A program made the translations under genes and the position numbers. From the NCBI GenBank assembly GCA_000471925.1, contig CP006669.1, positions 434,001 to 498,000 on the forward strand: a stretch of DNA of 64,000 bases. The letters are read 5' to 3'. Shown piece after piece: positions 59,780-64,000 of this stretch (position 1 is the first letter of the stretch; every line of letters begins with the position of its first letter). The notes beneath the pieces were generated by a model, which did not search any database, was not told the DNA's origin, and was given only the letters and a program-made list of their open reading frames with translations. The stretch is from Ralstonia pickettii DTP0602. GTDB lineage: Bacteria > Pseudomonadota > Gammaproteobacteria > Burkholderiales > Burkholderiaceae.

Positions 59780-60037
59780 CTAGAACGTCGAGACGTCCTC
59801 TCGAGCCTTCGCCTCACCATAGTCGAGTGCAGCCTCGGCCGTGGAGAAGAGATCAGTGCCTACGTTGAGTTCGTACGATTGCACTGTCACGAAGCCTTCT
59901 CTAACTGGCCGCCCGTCCGTGCGAGTTATCTTGTACCGAACTGAATACCCGGCGACATTCGCCGGTCTCTGTGGATCGTGTTTGGGCTCTGCCAAGATCG
60001 AAACGCGATGGTCTCCAACGATGACATCTCGACGCAT
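59780..60037 (-). CDS. Small hypothetical protein
   Basis: The 85-residue protein MRRDVIVGDHRVSILAEPKHDPQRPANVAGYSVRYKITR has a GGAGACGAAG ribosome site before the chosen ATG; an upstream Met (METKMRR) is also possible. The end, LFSTAEAALDYGEAKAREDVSTF, looks like a short helical tail after a small beta-domain. Similar short proteins occur in Burkholderiales, with no assigned role. Confidence 0.55.
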   Translation of the reverse strand: MRRDVIVGDHRVSILAEPKHDPQRPANVAGYSVRYKITRTDGRPVREGFVTVQSYELNVGTDLFSTAEAALDYGEAKAREDVSTF

Positions 60038-60115
60038 CTTCGTCTCCATGGAGTACAACCATTCCGCTGTTGCAATTTCGATACCGCACCCGCAAAAGCG
60101 GGTTGGTGCGACAAA

Positions 60116-60352
60116 TCACTCATCCACACCCAAAATCACATCCACTGCAGCCCTGCCTGCAAGCTCCGCGATGAGATGCGCCCAGCGTCGGCTAAACGGT
60201 CCTCCGTGGACTTTCACTCGCTTGCCAATCGCAGCGACCCCAAGCGGCTTCATCGGACCTTCAATCTGAAACCAGGCGTCGAACATATCTTCGGACGTGT
60301 TCACAAGGGCAACACGGATTTCGAATCCTCGGTACTCAGTAAGCCAATCCAT
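60116..60352 (-). CDS. Small hypothetical protein
   Basis: The 78-residue protein MDWLTEYRGFEIRVALVNTSEDMFDAWFQIEGPMKPLGV has the Y-R-G-F/Y-x-I opening of small beta-rich proteins common in Burkholderiales. A start eight codons upstream (MVNDLGST) is possible. Function unknown. It shares the style of the neighbouring gene at 59780, and the two may be an operon. Confidence 0.5.
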   Translation of the reverse strand: MDWLTEYRGFEIRVALVNTSEDMFDAWFQIEGPMKPLGVAAIGKRVKVHGGPFSRRWAHLIAELAGRAAVDVILGVDE

Positions 60353-60494
60353 AGTAGAGCCGAGATCATTCACCATTCGTTTCACCCCCAAAAAAATGCG
60401 CCCCGGCTTTCGGCATAGCAAAAACACACGACCCCTGCGAACTCGCTACAGTGGATATCGACTCGGCGCGACGTAAGAGGTACCTCACCGGCGC

Positions 60495-60866
60495 TCATAG
60501 CCATCTGAAGTTGGATTGGCGGGCTGGTTGGCGCGAGGATCCGGCGCTTCGGTCTGGCGTGCCGCCAAACATGAGGCCACCCACGAAGGTGACAACGCTC
60601 GCAGCCGGTCCGGCGGAAACCCCGTACGCGAGTATCACCGGCACTGCCGCGATAACACCCACAACAAAGCCACCGATCGCTGTTTCTTCACGATACGTGG
60701 TCTGGCTAATTTCCGTCCTCGGCAGCCCTTCAACGGGCTGATTGTCGCCCTGGACGAACCACGGTCCTCCGACGAGTTCAGACCTGTTGAACAACTCGCC
60801 GAGCCGCACCTGTGCCAATTTTGCGGTGGCCACATCATTCAACGTGAAATATAGAAGAGTACGCAT
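60495..60866 (-). CDS. DUF1269-like small membrane protein, internally deleted copy
   Basis: The 123-residue protein MRTLLYFTLNDVATAKLAQVRLGEL, then GPWFVQGDNQPVEGLP, then a glycine-rich membrane helix (GGFVVGVIAAVPVILAYGVSAG), is clearly paralogous to the protein at 62804. After GGLMFGG the similarity stops until the last residues SNFRWL, which match PNFRWV of the paralogue. About 50 residues, including the second Gly-rich helix, appear deleted. It may be non-functional. The DUF1269 link is tentative. Confidence 0.6.
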   Translation of the reverse strand: MRTLLYFTLNDVATAKLAQVRLGELFNRSELVGGPWFVQGDNQPVEGLPRTEISQTTYREETAIGGFVVGVIAAVPVILAYGVSAGPAASVVTFVGGLMFGGTPDRSAGSSRQPARQSNFRWL

Positions 60867-62803
60867 AGAGTTACCTCACTCCGGCCTGGCCGTTACTCCC
60901 CTCGATCCGTCGAAACCATGCAAGGATCTCGGCACGGGGCCCGACTCCCTGGAATTGTCGCGAGTGCAGGTCGGGCCACCCATCATTGACGGCGCGATCC
61001 CAGTCGACAACTGGCATAACTGCTGGGGGCGTCGAGTGGGTGTCAAGCGTGCAAAGCCAAATCTTTGCGCACGGTGTCGTAGCGCTTGCATGGCAAGCAT
61101 GGCCCTGTGAGCCGCTTTCCCAACGGCAACCGACACGATATCCCCCTCATTGTTCATGTGGCCAGCGGTGTTAATCTATTCACCGATCGGTGCGAAGGAC
61201 AAGCGCCTCTGGCTTTCCGGGTAGCTGGCAACGAAAAGGCGCGACCCGCAGCCGGCATGAATACGCCCCCCCGACGGTGAATTCATGATGCCTGGTCCAG
61301 ATACGTTGACGGAGGGAAAGATCGATACGAGTGGTAACCTGACAGAAGCGCACATGTATTCATGTCGTAACTATCAGTCTAGATGTCCACAGCATCTCAT
61401 TCCAGGACCTATAGGATGCTCGACAGGGGCGCGCCGTGTGGGCGGCGCCTCTGCAATCCACGTCTTCGGACGGGATCATTGCCAGTATCGCCGTTGACGC
61501 AAGGTGGGTAGTGCCAGACATCGAACGGTAGTTCGGCGACAGGCACTTCTGACAATCGATCGCTGTCGTCCAGTCGATGATCGATATCGATGAGTGCCTC
61601 ATACTGGATGACAAGGCGGCCCCTTGGGGGTGCGCATTCTAAGCGGGCGGTTGCACAGCACCGGATCTGTCTAGTGAGTGGTCTGAATTGACGGGGGAGG
61701 TCAATCGCTCGGAAACGACGAACTGCCGGAAAGTCCTGGCTGCTTCAATGTTTAGCGGAAGTCCGCCATGGGATCCATGACCTCGTAGGACAGGCTCACC
61801 GAGTATTGGAGACGGTTCATCTCAAGCCTTGCGTTGACGACGATCTGAAGAAAAGGGAAGAGATCCGGACAGCAAAGATTGCTGTGGGTTGCCATTTCAG
61901 TGTAGTGCCAGCGGTGGACGACCGGTCTGCGTTTGCGGGCACCGCGGCTGCGCGGCGCAACGCCTGCCAGGCCATTTTGTAAGGCCGTTGGGCTGAGATA
62001 CAACGGACACCTATACTAATAGTTGCGGCGTCCCTGAAGCTACGTGCTTCTGGTTCGCCTACCACTCGTTTCCGGGCCTTCCCCCTCGACAACGTCTTTG
62101 GACTAGTGACTCCTGAAGTCACTCACGGGGATTCCTGGAAATTTCATGCAAGATGCCACGCGGCGACCTCTGCTCGCTCACTCCTCCAGTAACCAAGGAA
62201 GCCGGTCGTTCGCCAGGATCGATGCAATCGATGTCCGGCGATTGGGATCCTTGGCCGCAATACCGATTGCCAGGTTGATTGCCGCCTTCTTTGCTGCTCT
62301 TCCGCGTTTCGGGCCGGCCGGGCCGCGATCTCATCGTGACGATGATGCCGTAAAGATCCTCGGCAATGCGGGACGGATGGAAACGATTACCCGTTCGCAA
62401 TGGAAGATCGGAGCCCACAGCGGTGGCGCTTGGTCACAACGGCCCCACACAGTCAGCCCTCCAAGCAATGAAGGAAATATCGTGCCGAACAATTCTGCGA
62501 AAACCACCTACCGGGCCATTCCCGCCACGCGCCTACTGCGCGAACGCCAGGTCGGCCAGTTGCCGAAGGGAAGCATCCAAAGATTTGGATTCATACGATT
62601 GGTGGCAATCCAATGGCATCAGGCAGCCATGCTACTGATTGACTGGGATCGCGCTGTCAACGAAGGCTGGCCTAACCTGCGGTCACCATCCTGCCCCAGA
62701 GTCAAAGGGCTCTGGAGCTTAGGGCCTAGGCGGGAATCATTCCGCAAACTTCCGCCGATTCGCCGAAGTTGAAATTGAGATTGAGATTGAGTGAGGTAAC
62801 ACC
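60867..62803. other. Long stretch without a convincing gene (1.9 kb)
   Basis: Several open frames exist but none shows natural composition with a good start. A minus-strand frame 61752-62003 ends in a plausible protein-like segment (VVNARLEMNRLQYSVSLSYEV) and could be the end of a decayed gene. A minus-strand frame at 60876-61157 begins MNNEGDIVSVAVGKAAH and is similarly doubtful. The region is probably decayed DNA between IS fragments. Confidence 0.4.
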
Positions 62804-63322
62804 ATGCGTACGCTGCTATATTTCAGGCTGAAAGACGCCATCACGGCGAGGCTGGCGCAAGCTCGATTAGGCGAGCTGGCCGGTACATCAGCACTTGTCG
62901 CGGGACCGTGGTTTGTCCAGCGCGACAATCAGCCAGTTGACGGATTGCCGAAGATTGACCCCGGCCAGACTACGTATCGCGAAGAAGCGGCGATCACCGG
63001 GATTTTCGTGGGCGCGATCGTCGCCGCGCTGGTAATTTTCAGATACGGAGTCTCCGCCGGTACGGGCGCCACTGCCATTGCGTATGTTGGCGCTATCATG
63101 CTTGGCGCGATGATCGGCTGGTGGATCGGCGGATTGGTCGGCGCCAAGATTGGCCGTCTCGGCCTGCGGTGGCAGAAAGCGCAAATGGCACCGGGCCAGT
63201 TGCTGATGATTGCCAGTTGCGACTCGAAATCCAAGGAATCCATGAAGCAGATGATCAACGAACTGGGCGGTGTCAGTATCGACGAGCACAGCGACCTGAT
63301 GCCGAACTTCAGGTGGGTATGA
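62804..63322 (+). CDS. DUF1269-like small membrane protein
   Basis: The 172-residue protein MRTLLYFRLKDAITARLAQARLGELAG has an N-terminal alpha/beta region, then two glycine-rich membrane segments (ITGIFVGAIVAALVIFRYGVSAG and IAYVGAIMLGAMIGWWIGGLVGAKIG), then APGQLLMIASCDSKSKESMKQMINELGGVSIDEHSDLMPNFRWV. This layout (short cytosolic domain, Gly-zipper hairpin, second short domain) resembles the DUF1269 family. A GAGGTAAC site precedes the ATG. It is the complete paralogue of the gene at 60495. Confidence 0.7.
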   Translation: MRTLLYFRLKDAITARLAQARLGELAGTSALVAGPWFVQRDNQPVDGLPKIDPGQTTYREEAAITGIFVGAIVAALVIFRYGVSAGTGATAIAYVGAIMLGAMIGWWIGGLVGAKIGRLGLRWQKAQMAPGQLLMIASCDSKSKESMKQMINELGGVSIDEHSDLMPNFRWV

Positions 63323-63425
63323 TTGCCGGAACGGATCTGCCGATGCGGTCCCGGAAATATACGGTACCAGCTAGGAAAAGAGGGCCACTCCGAACTGGCC
63401 CCCAAGAAGTTGGACAGTTAAATCG

Positions 63426-63545
63426 CTAGGCGCCTAAGGGCTGAATCCTGTATTCCACGGGACTCGGCCACTTTTTTTTGGGGCGTGGGCCGACCACAAG
63501 AGCTTTGTACGCAAGGATAGCGGCGACAATGACGATAGCGACGGC
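63426..63545 (-). pseudogene. Truncated end of a membrane protein
   Basis: The minus strand reads VSAVAIVIVAAILAYKALVVGPRPKKK and ends EYRIQPLGA at 63426: one hydrophobic helix followed by a basic tail. Its upstream part is replaced by the IS5-type fragment on the other strand. The original gene is not recognisable. Confidence 0.35.
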
Positions 63546-64000
63546 GCTAACTTCAAGGGTCGCAAGCGCAGCAACGAGACGCACGAGTCCAAGACCGATC
63601 CCGATGCCAAACTGTACCGCAAGGCCAAAATCGCCAGTGAACCGCGCTATATGGGTCATACCCTGAGTGACAACCGCCACGGCCTGGTGGTGAGCGCCAT
63701 GGTGACCAATGCGGACGGGCGCGCCGAGCGCGAGGCCGCGAAGGTCATGCTCAACGACGCCAGGCAGATGACTGAAGACCTGAATGTGGAAGTCACCGTG
63801 GGCGCGAAAGGGCTACGACGCGCAGGAATTCATTCAAGCCTGCCTGAAAATGAGGGTGACGTCCCCACGTGGCACAGAACACCTCGGGGCGACGCTCGGC
63901 CGTTCCCGATGCCATTGCTTGCAGCGCCGGTTATGCCATCTCGCAGCAGAAGCGCAAGCTGATCGAACAAGGCTTTGGCTGGGCCAAGACCGTGGGCGCA
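63546..64000 (+). pseudogene. IS5-family transposase, broken, cut by window edge
   Basis: The plus strand reads NFKGRKRSNETHESKTDPDAKLYRKAKIASEPRYMGHTLSDNRHGLVVSAMVTNADGRAEREAA. After a frame change near 63,808 it continues KGYDAQEFIQACLKM, and after another near 63,860 HVAQNTSGRRSAVPDAI, SAGYAISQQKRKLIEQGFGWAKTVG. This is the central and C-terminal part of an IS5-type DDE transposase (IEQGFGWAKT holds the catalytic Glu). Frameshifts and a missing N-terminus mark it as inactive. Confidence 0.85.

Overview
The window looks like an accessory, IS-rich part of a beta-proteobacterial genome (Burkholderiales, most like Cupriavidus/Ralstonia). This rests on gene content and style only: polyhydroxybutyrate (PHB) genes, a Bug/TTT-type receptor, a trimeric-type porin, an H+-transhydrogenase split into three genes, a phasin/CbpA/Hsp20 stress cluster, and many IS66, IS630, IS3, IS1111 and IS4 elements. 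No species call is possible by eye. I saw no rRNA, tRNA, CRISPR array or replication origin.

Layout. 1-2.0 kb: tail of an IS91-like transposase and a complete IS630-type element. 2.2-12.1 kb: a long minus-strand operon (livK-type receptor, Ldh-family oxidoreductase, flavin-reductase-fold protein, livG, livF, livH, livM, 1-pyrroline-5-carboxylate dehydrogenase, GntR regulator), divergent from an XRE-cupin regulator preceded by two tandem palindromes. 12.3-17.5 kb: a decayed isopropylmalate-dehydrogenase-family fragment and an extracellular-type PHB depolymerase gene split by an IS66 element that carries a passenger ribbon-helix-helix-like gene. 17.5-22.1 kb: RidA, the 3' part of a DUF1016 nuclease gene, and the left copy of a 2,786-bp nested IS3::IS1111 unit. 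22.2-33.1 kb: a CbpA-like J-protein, an IS4 element, a frameshifted phasin, gene fragments, and an IS3 element whose transposase is split by a group II intron. 33.3-50.3 kb: a CAP-domain lipoprotein, then a catabolic block (persulfide-dioxygenase-like protein, pntAA-pntAB-pntB, porin, D-amino-acid-dehydrogenase-like, Bug receptor, SDR, DapA-family, MetC-like, all minus strand; divergent BisC-like molybdoenzyme and FtrA-like regulator; Lrp regulator). 50.5-55.2 kb: a second DUF1016 gene broken by an IS630 element, the 5' part of the first DUF1016 gene, and the inverted right copy of IS3::IS1111. 55.2-64 kb: two hsp20 genes, a frameshifted Mg2+ P-type ATPase, small membrane and hypothetical genes, and IS1182/IS5-type fragments.

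The clearest structural result is that the 30,281 bp between the two inverted IS3::IS1111 copies have been inverted. The 3-bp target duplications do not match around each copy but match crosswise (AGG with AGG, AAT with AAT). Undoing the inversion and removing one copy plus one AGG restores a 348-codon DUF1016 gene exactly in frame. It also puts cbpA back to back with hsp20, so the event separated a stress-protein locus and moved the catabolic block.

Second-look candidates are: a J-domain protein with Gln at position 33 in place of the HPD histidine; a passenger gene in IS66 with four copies of one palindrome; an orphan catabolic block combining amino-acid and sulfur-type enzymes, bounded by two related 120-bp sequences; and a composition break inside the liv genes. 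All functional roles are inferred from recognised family motifs; nothing was searched or computed.
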